Below, one piece after another: positions 33,201 through 42,837 of a stretch of 64,000 nucleotides of DNA. Under the pieces are notes generated by a model. It ran no database searches. It was given only the letters and a program-made list of their open reading frames with translations, and was not told the origin of the DNA. A program made the position numbers and the translations under genes. This DNA comes from Photobacterium kishitanii (GTDB lineage Bacteria; Pseudomonadota; Gammaproteobacteria; Enterobacterales; Vibrionaceae): the NCBI RefSeq assembly GCF_003026355.1, contig NZ_PYON01000001.1, positions 428,510 to 492,509 of the forward strand. Direction: 5' to 3'. Positions within the stretch are counted from its first letter, which is position 1. Each line of letters begins with the position of its first letter.

Positions 33201-33301
33201 AAGAGTTCCAAGGTTTTTATTTCAATAAGCCACTAACTCAGTGCGACTTTAATCGCCAATACTTATCTCAAATACAACAAATGTCAGAGAACCCTATATA
33301 A
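30218..33301 (+). CDS. membrane PAS-GGDEF-EAL protein, probable c-di-GMP phosphodiesterase
   Basis: This is a protein of about 1027 residues. A membrane helix near residue 4-25 and another near 308-330 enclose a periplasmic sensor region of the Cache type. Two PAS regions follow (about 345-450 and 465-590; the second has ITDKFGFIEYVNSSYEKSTG). The GGDEF domain (about 595-755) is degenerate: LNNDQF (about 672-677) stands where GGDEF should be, so cyclase activity is unlikely. The EAL domain (about 765-1015) is intact: EAL at 801, NISAQQL, LEITES, DDFGTGYSS (921), KIDREF, AEGVE and FQGFYF. The ATG follows AAGGA; a TTG five codons upstream is rejected. Confidence 0.85.
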   Translation: MRKTLVISLLFTFPLLILTVISAITYNHQSNDEVINKVKNTQRQQQLQQQRHISQQINHTISRFKQLNTYLQQQSWQQTLTLAQRNDFIKFSNNMLANNHNLNSINLIDYKNSYRLQITTTADTKTSVLDNKPILSETELNNIDHAFSLPPNKTYITTLPFPINHIAYYQHITVNDHQWIVKIEQRNLPLILTTLLASDSLPIESWIINNKGQTLINIKQKNTSHTNSEKDFKNKYFSLWQQIQRYNHRQIIEDNILYTYSPFFIPKPLKAKVDFKYGNLSPWILVSKVNITDNHNHLWFIQKPLNPYFYLCIVIMIICIGIILTLCYIERQKKEINRIESSRSAALLRYYSLIENTDSGIIVIDKNRIIIAINSTAQKILEFKKDPINKNIMSYLSSVDIKSNIATLLNSIDSMPYNNKEKTQLKIDTPNSKHLEIIVTKIDENNNDNIILQITDVTSWIKREQKLKGLSRAVEQSKEAVIITDKFGFIEYVNSSYEKSTGDSYNNIVGLNSKTIFKRYINDKEKIDDIQSKLNQGKTIQRIISQRNNDDSIHYLDNTISPIRDENGRISNYISTSKDITDRINYEHRLHRLAHYDQLTALPNRIMFINELNKSLIVSRKNQSKMSILIIEIDLFKQLHNYLDYENIEKILIIASKRIRSNLRDVNILARLNNDQFGVIIQCVQQKKDVTRLAKRLLNNISAPINFDGKLISITASIGISLQKVSTLTAEQVIKNTNIALSFSKNKTKNKYCYFSHEMGTKTAHKLELESELRKSINTDRYEFYYQPKVLANSHSLTGVEALLRWRDKDGHYQAPVDIIPLLESSGLILEVGPFLIEKACHQLKQWQQQGLNINMAINISAQQLLDSDLIGILNNAIKKTDCDPAYLELEITESVLMTDIELAYQNLIALKKIGVKIAIDDFGTGYSSLAYLSRFPINILKIDREFVKELPHNKDSITIIEAIIDLAHNLGLAVVAEGVENIEQIAFLEAIGVEEFQGFYFNKPLTQCDFNRQYLSQIQQMSENPI

Positions 33302-33402
33302 GAGGTTCTCTTATTCAACGTTGTAGCTTATTATTAATGATATACGCCATTTTATTGTTAATCATAAGTGGATTATTTTTGATTACTTAGTAGGACGTCA
33401 CA

Positions 33403-33741
33403 ATGAGTTTTAGTGATCACTTAGATAACTTTATAAAGCAACGGGAACAATTTGGCCATCAGCCAAATAGAATGCAAAAGCGAAATTCTTATGCTGTCGT
33501 TGATGCAACAGATCAAAGTAAAGCACGCGAAGCAATGGCAAAAGAGCAAGAACATGCCACATTACGTGCAGAGCAAGAAACAAAACAATATCATCAACGT
33601 ATTCGTGGACGATGTGTACTCCCAAGTGAGGCGCAAGCGCAACAACGTCAAAATGAGACTCGTCCAGCAGATCCAGCTCGTATCGCATACATTCAGCAAC
33701 TGAAAAAAGATTTAAAACTAAAAAAATATAGTACTGAATAA
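33403..33741 (+). CDS. conserved-looking small hydrophilic protein of unknown function
   Basis: I do not recognise this 112-residue protein. It is very polar, with many Gln, Glu, Lys and Arg, no membrane segment or signal peptide, and a probable long helix or coiled coil (about 45-70, KAREAMAKEQEHATLRAEQE). AGGA stands 8 nt before the ATG and codon use matches the neighbours, so it is probably real. It follows the EAL gene after 100 bp and could be cotranscribed with it. Confidence 0.6.
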   Translation: MSFSDHLDNFIKQREQFGHQPNRMQKRNSYAVVDATDQSKAREAMAKEQEHATLRAEQETKQYHQRIRGRCVLPSEAQAQQRQNETRPADPARIAYIQQLKKDLKLKKYSTE

Positions 33742-34590
33742 GCTAATGCTAGCAAAAAAGAACTGTTTTTCCGAGTACATTATATTAGCTTGATGATAAC
33801 GATATTCTATTATCGTTATCATTAAGCTTATTCACTATGACTTACCTGCTTTCTTAAATATCTTCCTATCTTTCAGTATCTTGTTCTCAATTATAATTGT
33901 AAAATTATGCCAGGTTATCATTCTCACCTAATGAGATATTATTTCATAAGCAACAAGTTATATTTTGCATTATTTATCTTGCTTATGACCCACTCTTTTC
34001 CCTAAATATTCATCAACAATAAAATATTTACTCGCATTTAATGACTGATAACCGCAAAAAAAGCCTCTAATTACTATTTTGTACAATGTTTAATAACTTT
34101 TTTTGTTATTTTTATACTTTTTTTTTAAAGCCTAATTAATATAGTGCCCACCAAAAATAGACATTTCTCAAATTATGAGAATTAATACTTTTTTTTATAT
34201 TACATTCTCGACAACTAAATTTTCAATTTAACCTTTGCATTACAGCCTTCAAATAAAAGGAATGCTGTACCCTATACTAAAAAAAGACTTAGAATAAAAT
34301 ATAACGCTTTGATTATAAAAAATTAACCTCACTAAAGAAGCAAAAAAACGCCCATTAAAAATTGTTTATATCATCAATAAACACCAAAACATAATAACCA
34401 CCAAAAACTAACAAAATAAATCAACTATTTAACAATAAGCCATATAAAAAAACGACTACTCAATAATATCTAAATAGATAAGCTCTAAAAACAAGAAGCG
34501 GCTATCACAATAGCACAATAATAGCAATATGGTAAGAATGTCTTTTTGGGGTTAAAATTAGCGTCAAAGAAGTAAAAAAGAAGATTTTAA
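33742..34590. other. long AT-rich intergenic region
   Basis: This gap of about 850 bp is very AT-rich and has no credible reading frame. A long imperfect palindrome stands near its left end (33785-33829). The right end should contain the gltS promoter. No RNA family or repeat is recognised. Confidence 0.5.
33785..33829. terminator. long palindrome after the unknown gene
   Basis: The left arm around 33785-33804 and the right arm around 33811-33829 pair over about 20 bp with two mismatches, with the perfect core TGATAACGATA / TATCGTTATCA. No proper T-run follows, so it may be a weak terminator or an mRNA-end hairpin. Confidence 0.45.
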
Positions 34591-35817
34591 ATGACCACAA
34601 CTATTCATGTTAATGAGCTCGAATCATTGCTCATCGCAATAATCGTGCTTTTTCTTGGCTACTTTATTAATAGTAAAGTCAAGATTTTAAGAAGGTATAA
34701 TATTCCAGAGCCTATTGTTGGCGGACTTGTCGTTGCCTTTATTATTACCTTTTTCCATTTTCAAGGTTTTGACATTAGTTTCAAGCTCAGTATGCAAGAC
34801 TCGTTAATGCAAATGTTCTTTGCTACCGTAGGTCTTGCTGCTAGCTATAAACTGCTAATGAAAGGTGGTTCACGTGTATTCCTATTTTTAGGCATAGCAA
34901 CAGTCTTCATCATTATTCAAGATGCTGTTGGCGTAGGTATGAGTAAGGCCTTAGGCTTAGATCCATTACTTGGCCTTATTGTTGGTTCAATCACTCTTTC
35001 AGGCGGTCACGGCACTGGCGCAGCTTGGTCACAAACTTTTGCTACCGACTATGGTCTAAATACATTAGAACTATCAATGGCTGCTGCAACGTTTGGCTTG
35101 ATCATGGGTGGTATTATCGGTGGGCCGATTGCCCAACGATTAATCAATAAACATAATCTAAAATCTGATTTTGGTGAAAGTGGTAATCATCATATTGAAC
35201 ACCCAGATCTGATCACTTATAGCGATCGTGAAGAAGACCGTATAACGTCTAAAAATACTATTGAAGTATTATTTATTTTATTGGTTTGTGTTGCTGGCGC
35301 ATCACACTTTAAAGACTTTATAGACGGTCTTGGTATCAGTGCATTACGTATTCCTGAATTTGTTTATGCGTTGTTTATTGGTGTGTTTATTACTAACGTC
35401 TGTGAAGGAACTAAGTGCTATAAAATCAACAAAGAAACAGTTGATGCTCTTGGTACCATATCATTGTCCTTATTCCTAGCAATGGCACTGATGAGCTTAC
35501 ATCTATGGGAACTTATGGACTTGGCAATGCCAATGTTGATTATTCTCGCGGTTCAGACAGTTGTATTAGGGTTGTTTACCTATTTTGTTACTTTCCGAGT
35601 TATGGGAAGCAACTATGATGCAGCTATCATTGCCGGTGGCCACTGTGGTTTTGGTATGGGTGCAACACCAACAGCGGTAATGAATATGGGTTCATTAGTG
35701 TCTCGAAATGGTCCATCACCACAAGCTTTTATGGTTGTACCAATCGTTGGCGCTTTCTTTATTGATATTACTAACCTGCTAGTCCTTCAGGGCTACATTA
35801 GTTTCCTTGGCCACTAA
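34591..35817 (+). CDS. gltS: sodium/glutamate symporter GltS
   Basis: This is a 408-residue inner-membrane protein with about 10 helices in two inverted halves. The repeated reentrant-loop motifs are visible: TLSGGHGTGAAWS in the first half and AGGHCGFGMGATPTAVMNM in the second. Na+-coupled uptake of L-glutamate is the expected role. It is a monocistronic gene with its own terminator, and the ATG follows a GAAGA site. Confidence 0.93.
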   Translation: MTTTIHVNELESLLIAIIVLFLGYFINSKVKILRRYNIPEPIVGGLVVAFIITFFHFQGFDISFKLSMQDSLMQMFFATVGLAASYKLLMKGGSRVFLFLGIATVFIIIQDAVGVGMSKALGLDPLLGLIVGSITLSGGHGTGAAWSQTFATDYGLNTLELSMAAATFGLIMGGIIGGPIAQRLINKHNLKSDFGESGNHHIEHPDLITYSDREEDRITSKNTIEVLFILLVCVAGASHFKDFIDGLGISALRIPEFVYALFIGVFITNVCEGTKCYKINKETVDALGTISLSLFLAMALMSLHLWELMDLAMPMLIILAVQTVVLGLFTYFVTFRVMGSNYDAAIIAGGHCGFGMGATPTAVMNMGSLVSRNGPSPQAFMVVPIVGAFFIDITNLLVLQGYISFLGH

Positions 35818-35841
35818 CCGCTCGTTTTAATACAAAGCTAC

Positions 35842-35893
35842 AAAGGGGAAGATACTTTACTATTTATAGTTAAAGCATATCTTCCCCTTTTTG
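35842..35893 (+). terminator. terminator after gltS
   Basis: AAAGGGGAAGATA (35842-35854) pairs with TATCTTCCCCTTT (35878-35890), followed by a T-run. Confidence 0.85.
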
Positions 35894-36112
35894 TTTTAAA
35901 GCTGTGAATTTACCTCGTTTATAAAATTTTTTTCCTGACTTCCTTGCTGTTTTGTAACAAGGAATGTCTGACCAATACCATATTTTTTTTATATTGTTAC
36001 ACTCCGCGCTCTTTCTAAAGTTTGACTTTAGTCATCATACTAAATCATTCACTTATCGTTGTTTGCCTCTGTATTTAGCATCAACGCTAAGAGTAAATTA
36101 ATTGAGTTCTCT

Positions 36113-37336
36113 ATGAAAAAATTTGATCGAGCTATGCAGATCCTAGTAGCAGGTTTCTGTATCAACTTATGTATGGGTATCCTTTATGCTTGGAGTGTGT
36201 TTAAAAAAGCACTCGTTGTAGATTTAGGCTGGTCGAATGCTGATGCATCACTGCCTTACACTGTTGCAATTATTACTTTTGCTTTATCACTATTAGTCGC
36301 TGGTATTCTTCAAGATCGCATGGGTCCTCGTCGCGTACTGATTCTTGGTACAGTCATGGTTGGTTTCGGCATGATCATATCAAGTTTTGCAACTACACCA
36401 ATGATGCTAGTGCTAACGTTTGGTGTTATGACAGGTAGTGGTATCGGTTTTGGCTACGCTTGTTTAAGCCCATCAGCAATGAAATGGTTCCATCCATCGA
36501 AAAAAGGCTTGGTAAATGGCTTAATTGCAGCAGGCTTTGGACTTGCCGCGGTTTACTTAGCACCACTAACTTCGACGCTTATAGCTAAATATGGTATCAA
36601 TACTAGCTTCCTTGTTTTAGGTATTGCGGTACTGATTATTGCGGTTCCATTAGCATTTACAATTAATAACCCACCAGCGAACTATGTTCCTGAAGCACCT
36701 GCTGGTTATAAAGCGACATCAGCTAAGCCTGTTGATATTAATTGGCGTGGAATGCTAAAGACACCACAGTTTTACTCACTATGGGTAATGTATGCATTTG
36801 CTTCAGCTGCAGGTTTGATGATTATTGGCAACATTACTTCTATCGCTGCGACACAAGCAAATATTACTGATGCTGCTTATCTTGTTGTGATCCTAGCTAT
36901 ATTTAACTCTGGCGGCCGTGTTGTAGCTGGTATTCTGTCAGACAAAATTGGTGGTGTTAAAACACTGATGATCGCCTTTGTAATGCAAGGCATCAACATG
37001 GTGATGTTCGCAACATTTGAATCTGAGTTCACGTTGATTATCGGTGCAGCAGTTGCTGGTGTTGGCTACGGTACATTACTAGCGGTCTTCCCATCAATTA
37101 TTGCTGACTTCTATGGTCTTAAAAACTATGGCGCTAACTATGGTGTGCTTTACACTGCATGGGGCGTGAGTGGCTTTATCGGTCCTGTTGTTGCCGCATT
37201 TGCTGTTGATACTACTGGTACTTACACATTGGCTTATACTGTGTGTTCTGTAATGATCGCTGTTGCGGTAGTGTTATCCGTTATCACTAAGAAAGTAGAT
37301 GCAGAAGCACTTGAGAAAAAACTTGCTACTGCATAA
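36113..37336 (+). CDS. MFS transporter of the oxalate/formate antiporter (OFA) type
   Basis: This is a protein of about 407 residues and 12 helices. CINLCMGILYAWSVFKKALV, LQDRMGPRRVLILG, GSGIGFGYACLSPSAMKWFHPSKKGLVNGLIAAGFGL and SDKIGGVKTLM are typical of the OFA family, which includes E. coli YhjX (linked to pyruvate). The substrate is probably a carboxylate, but cannot be fixed. A longer frame begins at 36059; the ATG at 36113 gives the family N terminus, with a weak GAG site. Confidence 0.82.
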   Translation: MKKFDRAMQILVAGFCINLCMGILYAWSVFKKALVVDLGWSNADASLPYTVAIITFALSLLVAGILQDRMGPRRVLILGTVMVGFGMIISSFATTPMMLVLTFGVMTGSGIGFGYACLSPSAMKWFHPSKKGLVNGLIAAGFGLAAVYLAPLTSTLIAKYGINTSFLVLGIAVLIIAVPLAFTINNPPANYVPEAPAGYKATSAKPVDINWRGMLKTPQFYSLWVMYAFASAAGLMIIGNITSIAATQANITDAAYLVVILAIFNSGGRVVAGILSDKIGGVKTLMIAFVMQGINMVMFATFESEFTLIIGAAVAGVGYGTLLAVFPSIIADFYGLKNYGANYGVLYTAWGVSGFIGPVVAAFAVDTTGTYTLAYTVCSVMIAVAVVLSVITKKVDAEALEKKLATA

Positions 37337-37360
37337 TAACTATTTAGCTTAAAAACAAGG

Positions 37361-37384
37361 CCCAGCATCAGGCTGGGTTTTGTT
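37361..37384 (+). terminator. terminator after the OFA transporter
   Basis: CCCAGC and GCTGGG around a 5-nt loop, followed by TTTTGTTT. Confidence 0.8.
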
Positions 37385-37614
37385 TCCCATCTCTCTTCTC
37401 CTCTCGATAATATTCATTTTTACTCCCTTGTATTGCAGACTTAGTGGTCTTATCTCTCATAATCATCATCTGAAACTCTTTATTTCCAACAAAACTAGAC
37501 CTTTATATATATTTTCCTATACTTGTATCTGTTAATGTATTGTTAATAACTTATTAATAATTAAGTTTATTGCGACATATCGCTTTAACTATTGACCAGA
37601 CAAGGAAGGTACTA

Positions 37615-38646
37615 ATGGCTAAAAAAATAACTGGGATGTGGGCTTTACTTGCTGCATCTGCCACTCTATTTGCAGTTAATGCAAACGCCGCCGACAGCAC
37701 ACTTGATAAAGTAAAAAAACAGGGTTACGTCCAATGTGGCGTCAGTGCTGGCTTACCTGGGTTTTCAAACCCCAATGCAAAAGGTCAATGGGAAGGTCTT
37801 GATGTTGAATTCTGTCAAGCAGTTGCCGCTGCAACATTAGGAGATAAATCTAAAGTTAAATATATCCCTCTCACTGCAAAAGAACGTTTTACCGCCTTAC
37901 AATCAGGTGAAATTGATATTTTATCGCGTAACACAACCTGGACACTACACCGTGACACCTCACTTGGCCTTAATTTTACTGGCGTAAACTACTACGATGG
38001 CCAAGGTTTTATGGTTAAAAAAGACATGGGGATAAAAAGTGCAACAGAGCTCGATGGTGCTGCAGTTTGTGTGCAATCAGGTACTACAACCGAACTTAAC
38101 TTAGCCGATTACTTCCGTGTTAATAACATGAAATATAAACCTGTCGTGTTCGATACCGCGCCTCAAACATCCAAAGGTTTTGATTCTGGCCGTTGTGATG
38201 TACTCACCACAGACCAATCAGGCTTATATGCGCTGCGCTTAAACCTTAAAGATCCAACCTCAGCGATTGTTCTACCTGAAATCATTTCTAAAGAGCCTCT
38301 TGGTCCTGTCGTTCGCCAAGGTGATGATCAATGGTTCAATATTGTACGCTGGACACTATTTACAATGATTAACGCCGAAGAGTTCAATGTAACTTCGGCT
38401 AATGTCGACCAACTTAAAAAAGAATCAAAAGATCCTCATATTCGTCGCTTAATTGGCCTTGATGGACCAAAAGGTAAAGGGCTAGGATTAAATGATGATT
38501 GGGGCTTCCAAATAATTAAGCAAGTCGGTAACTATGGTGAAAGCTTCCACCGTACCGTAGGCCTAGGTTCACCACTTAAAATTGAGCGTGGTTTAAATGC
38601 TTTATGGAGTAACAGTGGTATTCAATATGCCCCACCTATTCGTTAA
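37615..38646 (+). CDS. aapJ: general L-amino-acid ABC transporter binding protein AapJ
   Basis: This is a 343-residue periplasmic binding protein with a signal peptide ending in VNANAAD. AapJ/BztA features are clear: GYVQCGVSAGLPGFSNPNAKGQWEGLDVEFCQAVAAA, ERFTALQSGEIDILSRNTTWTLHRD and RCDVLTTDQSGLYALR. It binds a broad range of amino acids. It is the first gene of aapJQMP. A strong AAGGAAGG site fixes the ATG; an upstream in-frame start at 37570 is rejected. Confidence 0.92.
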   Translation: MAKKITGMWALLAASATLFAVNANAADSTLDKVKKQGYVQCGVSAGLPGFSNPNAKGQWEGLDVEFCQAVAAATLGDKSKVKYIPLTAKERFTALQSGEIDILSRNTTWTLHRDTSLGLNFTGVNYYDGQGFMVKKDMGIKSATELDGAAVCVQSGTTTELNLADYFRVNNMKYKPVVFDTAPQTSKGFDSGRCDVLTTDQSGLYALRLNLKDPTSAIVLPEIISKEPLGPVVRQGDDQWFNIVRWTLFTMINAEEFNVTSANVDQLKKESKDPHIRRLIGLDGPKGKGLGLNDDWGFQIIKQVGNYGESFHRTVGLGSPLKIERGLNALWSNSGIQYAPPIR

Positions 38647-38721
38647 TAACATCGTTTAATTACTATAAAAGGGAGCTGTTATGGCTCCCTCTGTACATCT
38701 CAATGGATATGAGGGTGTTGT

Positions 38722-39921
38722 ATGGCATTACCCACCAATACGGATAGTTCACAGACAAGAACTAGTAATAAGAGTCTGTTCTATAATCCCACTTTTCGCG
38801 CGGTAATATTTCAAATTATTGCCGTAGTTGCTCTCGTTTTTTTCTTTTATAGCATCATAAATAATGCATTAACCAATCTTGAAACACGTGGCATTGCTAC
38901 CGGTTTTGATTTTCTTAATCAAGAAGCCGGGTTTGGTATTGGTCTGACTCTTATCGATTACGATGAGACCTTTAGTTATGGTCGAACATTTTTGGTTGGC
39001 CTACTCAATACCGCGTTAATTGCTGTCCTCGGTGTTATTCTCGCCACAATATTAGGATTTATAATTGGAGTCGCACGCTTATCTCCTAACTGGTTAGTTA
39101 GTCGTTTTGCTGCTTTTTATATTGAAATTTTTCGAAATATTCCACTATTACTGCAAATTTTCTTTTGGTACTTTGCTGTTTTACAGGTACTACCATCACC
39201 AAGGCAGAGTCTTCAATTTGGGGATAGTATTTTCCTTAATGTACGCGGATTATCGATACCTAGCCCTATCTTTGAACAAGGCTCGGGGTTTATTTTGATA
39301 GCACTGATTATTGCCTTTATCATTGCGATGAGTTACCAATATTACGCTAAGAAAAAACAACAAAATACAGGTCAACAATCTCCAGTACTTCTCGTTAGCC
39401 TCACAATTATTGTCTTACTACCATTAATGGCTTTTTTTATAAGTGGTAAACCGATTAGTATCGATTATCCCTCCCTTAAAGGTTTTAATTTCAGTGGTGG
39501 TATTACCGTATTACCTGAACTTGCAGCGCTTCTGCTAGCATTAAGTATTTATACTGCCGCGTTTATTGCTGAAATTGTCCGTTCAGGCATTAATGCGGTA
39601 AGTCATGGTCAAACTGAGGCCGCAGAAGCATTAGGATTAACCCGTAACAAAACCCTCCGTTTAATTGTGCTCCCCCAAGCGATGCGGATTATTATTCCTC
39701 CTCTTACGAGTCAATATTTAAACCTAACCAAAAACTCCTCCCTCGCAATGGCAATTGGTTATCCTGATCTTGTATCTGTATTTGCCGGTACAACCCTTAA
39801 TCAAACAGGACAAGCTATTGAAATCATAGCGATGACAATGGCTGTTTATTTAAGCCTAAGTTTAATCACATCATTGCTAATGAATATCTATAACAAAAAA
39901 ATGGCTCTGGTTGAGAGGTAA
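38722..39921 (+). CDS. aapQ: general L-amino-acid ABC transporter permease AapQ
   Basis: This is a 399-residue inner-membrane permease, long as is usual for AapQ/BztB, with about eight helices. AFYIEIFRNIPLLLQIFFWYF and the EAA loop GQTEAAEALGLTRNKTLRLIVLPQAMRIIIPPLTSQYL identify it. It forms the channel with AapM and ends 2 bp before aapM. Confidence 0.92.
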   Translation: MALPTNTDSSQTRTSNKSLFYNPTFRAVIFQIIAVVALVFFFYSIINNALTNLETRGIATGFDFLNQEAGFGIGLTLIDYDETFSYGRTFLVGLLNTALIAVLGVILATILGFIIGVARLSPNWLVSRFAAFYIEIFRNIPLLLQIFFWYFAVLQVLPSPRQSLQFGDSIFLNVRGLSIPSPIFEQGSGFILIALIIAFIIAMSYQYYAKKKQQNTGQQSPVLLVSLTIIVLLPLMAFFISGKPISIDYPSLKGFNFSGGITVLPELAALLLALSIYTAAFIAEIVRSGINAVSHGQTEAAEALGLTRNKTLRLIVLPQAMRIIIPPLTSQYLNLTKNSSLAMAIGYPDLVSVFAGTTLNQTGQAIEIIAMTMAVYLSLSLITSLLMNIYNKKMALVER

Positions 39922-39923
39922 AC

Positions 39924-41021
39924 ATGAGTAAACATCAATTTCTTCCCGATTTACCGCCACCGGCTAACACAGTTGGTGTGATTGGATGGTTACGACAACA
40001 TCTTTTTTCTTCAGTCTTCAATACTATTATCACCCTAATTTTAGGCTACTTTGCCATTATAGGTATCTGGGGCATCCTTGATTGGGCGTTCATTAATGCC
40101 AACTGGCAAGGAGACTCTCGTGATGCCTGTACGCTAACAGGCGCATGTTGGACTTTTATTAAGGTGCGTTTCGACCAGTTCATGTTTGGCTTCTATCCGA
40201 GTACCGAATTATGGCGACCTAAATTATTTTATGCCACCTTAGCCATTTTTATTGCTTTATTAGCCTATGAAAAAACACCTTATCGCGGCTGGATTTGGTT
40301 GTTTTTCGTTAATATTTATCCATTCATAGCTGGTTTTCTTTTATATGGTGGCATAGCAGGATTACCTATCGTCGAAACCCACTTATGGGGCGGATTGCTG
40401 ATTACCTTAATCATTGCTATTGTCGGCATCGTGGTATCCTTACCTATCGGCATTGTTCTAGCCCTTGGACGACGCTCAGAAATGCCAATTATTCGCAGTA
40501 TTTGTACGGTATACATTGAAATTTGGCGTGGTGTACCCTTAATTACAGTACTGTTTATGGCATCAGTGATGTTGCCGCTGTTTTTAAGCTCTGAATTAGA
40601 AACCAATAAACTTATCAGAGCATTGATTGGGGTGGTGATGTTCAGTGCCGCCTATATGGCAGAGGTCATCCGTGGTGGTTTACAAGCTATCCCCAAAGGA
40701 CAATATGAAGCAGCAGACTCCTTAGGATTAAGCTATTGGCGTAAAACATACCTTATTGTGTTACCACAAGCGTTAAAAATTACGATACCTTCAATTGTAA
40801 ATACTTTTATTGGGTTATTTAAAGACACCAGTCTAGTACTAATTATCGGTATGTTTGATGTTTTAGGTGTAGGGCAAGCCGCTACGAGTGATCCTGAATG
40901 GTTAGGTTTTGCAACTGAAAGCTATGTCTTTGTCGCTTTCGTTTTCTGGATTTTTTGTTTTAGTATGTCTAGATACAGTATCTATCTAGAAAAAAAATTA
41001 CATACTGGACATCAACATTAG
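39924..41021 (+). CDS. aapM: general L-amino-acid ABC transporter permease AapM
   Basis: This is a 365-residue permease. [27 protein letters not shown] and the EAA loop [47 protein letters not shown] match AapM/BztC. The start follows aapQ directly and aapP begins 13 bp after its stop. Confidence 0.92.
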   Translation: MSKHQFLPDLPPPANTVGVIGWLRQHLFSSVFNTIITLILGYFAIIGIWGILDWAFINANWQGDSRDACTLTGACWTFIKVRFDQFMFGFYPSTELWRPKLFYATLAIFIALLAYEKTPYRGWIWLFFVNIYPFIAGFLLYGGIAGLPIVETHLWGGLLITLIIAIVGIVVSLPIGIVLALGRRSEMPIIRSICTVYIEIWRGVPLITVLFMASVMLPLFLSSELETNKLIRALIGVVMFSAAYMAEVIRGGLQAIPKGQYEAADSLGLSYWRKTYLIVLPQALKITIPSIVNTFIGLFKDTSLVLIIGMFDVLGVGQAATSDPEWLGFATESYVFVAFVFWIFCFSMSRYSIYLEKKLHTGHQH

Positions 41022-41034
41022 CAAGGACTGCATA

Positions 41035-41808
41035 ATGAAAAATACCAATGACACCACAGTTAATCATGATGATACCCCGTGGGTTATCGAATTAGTTGAT
41101 GTAAACAAATGGTACGGTCAGTTTCATGTACTTAAAAATATTAATTTGAAAGTACGTAAAGGTGAAAAGATAGTGATTTGTGGCCCTTCTGGATCAGGTA
41201 AATCAACCATGATTCGCTGTATCAATTATTTAGAAGAACACCAACAAGGAAAGATTTCAGTCGCAGGAAAAGATATTACCGGTGATTTGAAAAACATTGA
41301 GCTCATTCGTAAAGAAGTCGGCATGTGTTTTCAGCATTTTAATCTTTTCCCTCACCTCACCGTGTTAGAAAACTGTACCTTAGCGCCTATTTGGGTCAAA
41401 AAAATGCCCAAGAAAGAAGCCAATGCGCTCGCGATGCAATATTTAGAACGGGTTAAAATTACAGATCAAGCCCACAAATACCCAGGCCAACTTTCAGGAG
41501 GTCAACAACAACGGGTCGCGATTGCACGTTCGTTATGTATGAATCCACAAGTTATGTTATTTGATGAGCCGACTTCCGCACTGGATCCTGAAATGGTACG
41601 TGAAGTGTTAGATGTGATGGTTGAACTTGCCAATGAAGGTATGACAATGCTGTGCGTGAGTCATGAAATGGGATTTGCCCGCCAAGTAGCAGATAGGGTA
41701 ATATTTATGGATGAAGGGGAAATCATTGAAGAGAATAACCCTCAAGATTTCTTTGATAATCCCAAATCTGATCGAACTCAACTTTTTTTACAACAAATAT
41801 TGCACTAA
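41035..41808 (+). CDS. aapP: general L-amino-acid ABC transporter ATPase AapP
   Basis: This is a 257-residue ATPase with Walker [11 protein letters not shown]-loop [13 protein letters not shown], signature [15 protein letters not shown], Walker [15 protein letters not shown] and the switch histidine in CVSHEMGFA. It is the last gene of aapJQMP. Together with ArtPIQM, GltS and the riboswitch-controlled NhaC-type transporter, it makes four amino-acid transport systems in this window. Confidence 0.93.
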   Translation: MKNTNDTTVNHDDTPWVIELVDVNKWYGQFHVLKNINLKVRKGEKIVICGPSGSGKSTMIRCINYLEEHQQGKISVAGKDITGDLKNIELIRKEVGMCFQHFNLFPHLTVLENCTLAPIWVKKMPKKEANALAMQYLERVKITDQAHKYPGQLSGGQQQRVAIARSLCMNPQVMLFDEPTSALDPEMVREVLDVMVELANEGMTMLCVSHEMGFARQVADRVIFMDEGEIIEENNPQDFFDNPKSDRTQLFLQQILH

Positions 41809-42033
41809 CAACTAAAAATGCCACCATTAATATATATAAGCTATGTAATATTTGGTTACAACTTAACAATAAATACTAATTGATGCTGTAAGTATTTTAA
41901 TGTTCAAACACTTATAATGTGCTTCATAGCTAACAAATCAATCTAAAGCTTAAAGTTACGCTTGCAATTCATATTGTTTAGCCTCATATATAGCTTTAAT
42001 AGAATTAACATAACTACCCTAAGGGGAATACTT

Positions 42034-42702
42034 ATGAACGAACGTATAGTCAATCGTGACAACGGTTACGACGGCGTACTGTCAACCAATAAGGTTTTAC
42101 GTAACACTTATTTCTTACTATCGCTAACGTTGTTGTTCTCTGCAGGTGTAGCTGGCGTAGCAATGGTTATGAATGTTCCACCTGTACACTGGATCATTCT
42201 TCTTGTTGGTTTTTACGGTTTAATTTTCTTAACTGAACGTAACCGTGATAGTAGCCTCGGCCTTGTGTTTGTATTCGCATTAACAGGCTTTATGGGTTAT
42301 ACCCTTGGCCCGATTTTAAATATGTATGTCGGTGCAGGCATGGGTCATGTGGTGATGACTGCTCTTGGCGGTACAGCACTAACCTTCTTTGCCTGTTCTG
42401 CTTACGCATTAACAACCAAGCGTGATTTATCGTTCCTTAACGGTATGTTGATGGCTGGTTTCATTGCGATTATCGTTGCAGTTGTAGCAAACATCTTCTT
42501 AAAGATGCCAATGCTATCATTAGCAATTAGCGGTATGTTTGTATTGTTCTCATCAGCAGCGATTTTATTGACAACTCAATCAATCGTACGTGGTGGTGAA
42601 ACAAACTACATTTCAGCAACCGTTACTTTGTACGTTTCTATCTATAACCTATTCTTAAGCTTGCTTCAGATTCTAGGTGTAGTGAACAGCAACGACAACT
42701 AA
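42034..42702 (+). CDS. yccA: Bax inhibitor-1 family protein YccA, FtsH modulator
   Basis: This is a 222-residue inner-membrane protein with seven helices. VLSTNKVLRNTYFLLSLTLLFSAG, MGYTLGPILNMYVG and the C-terminal ATVTLYVSIYNLFLSLLQILG match YccA, a substrate and modulator of the FtsH protease. yccA, tusE, yccX and rlmI are neighbours in E. coli too. GGGGA before the ATG at 42034 fixes the start; a longer frame from 41962 is rejected. Confidence 0.92.
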   Translation: MNERIVNRDNGYDGVLSTNKVLRNTYFLLSLTLLFSAGVAGVAMVMNVPPVHWIILLVGFYGLIFLTERNRDSSLGLVFVFALTGFMGYTLGPILNMYVGAGMGHVVMTALGGTALTFFACSAYALTTKRDLSFLNGMLMAGFIAIIVAVVANIFLKMPMLSLAISGMFVLFSSAAILLTTQSIVRGGETNYISATVTLYVSIYNLFLSLLQILGVVNSNDN

Positions 42703-42744
42703 TCATCAGCGATTAATTAGCTCATGTTTAGTCATGAAAACGAA

Positions 42745-42776
42745 AAAAGCCTGCCTTGATGCAGGCTTTTTGTTTT
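42745..42776 (+). terminator. terminator after yccA
   Basis: AAAAGCCTGC and GCAGGCTTTT form a 10-bp stem with a 6-nt loop and further T residues. Confidence 0.88.
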
Positions 42777-42837
42777 TTACTTGCAGGCAGACCTATGAAT
42801 CACTATTCTTGCTGCGTTAGTAATAAAGAGGTCTACT

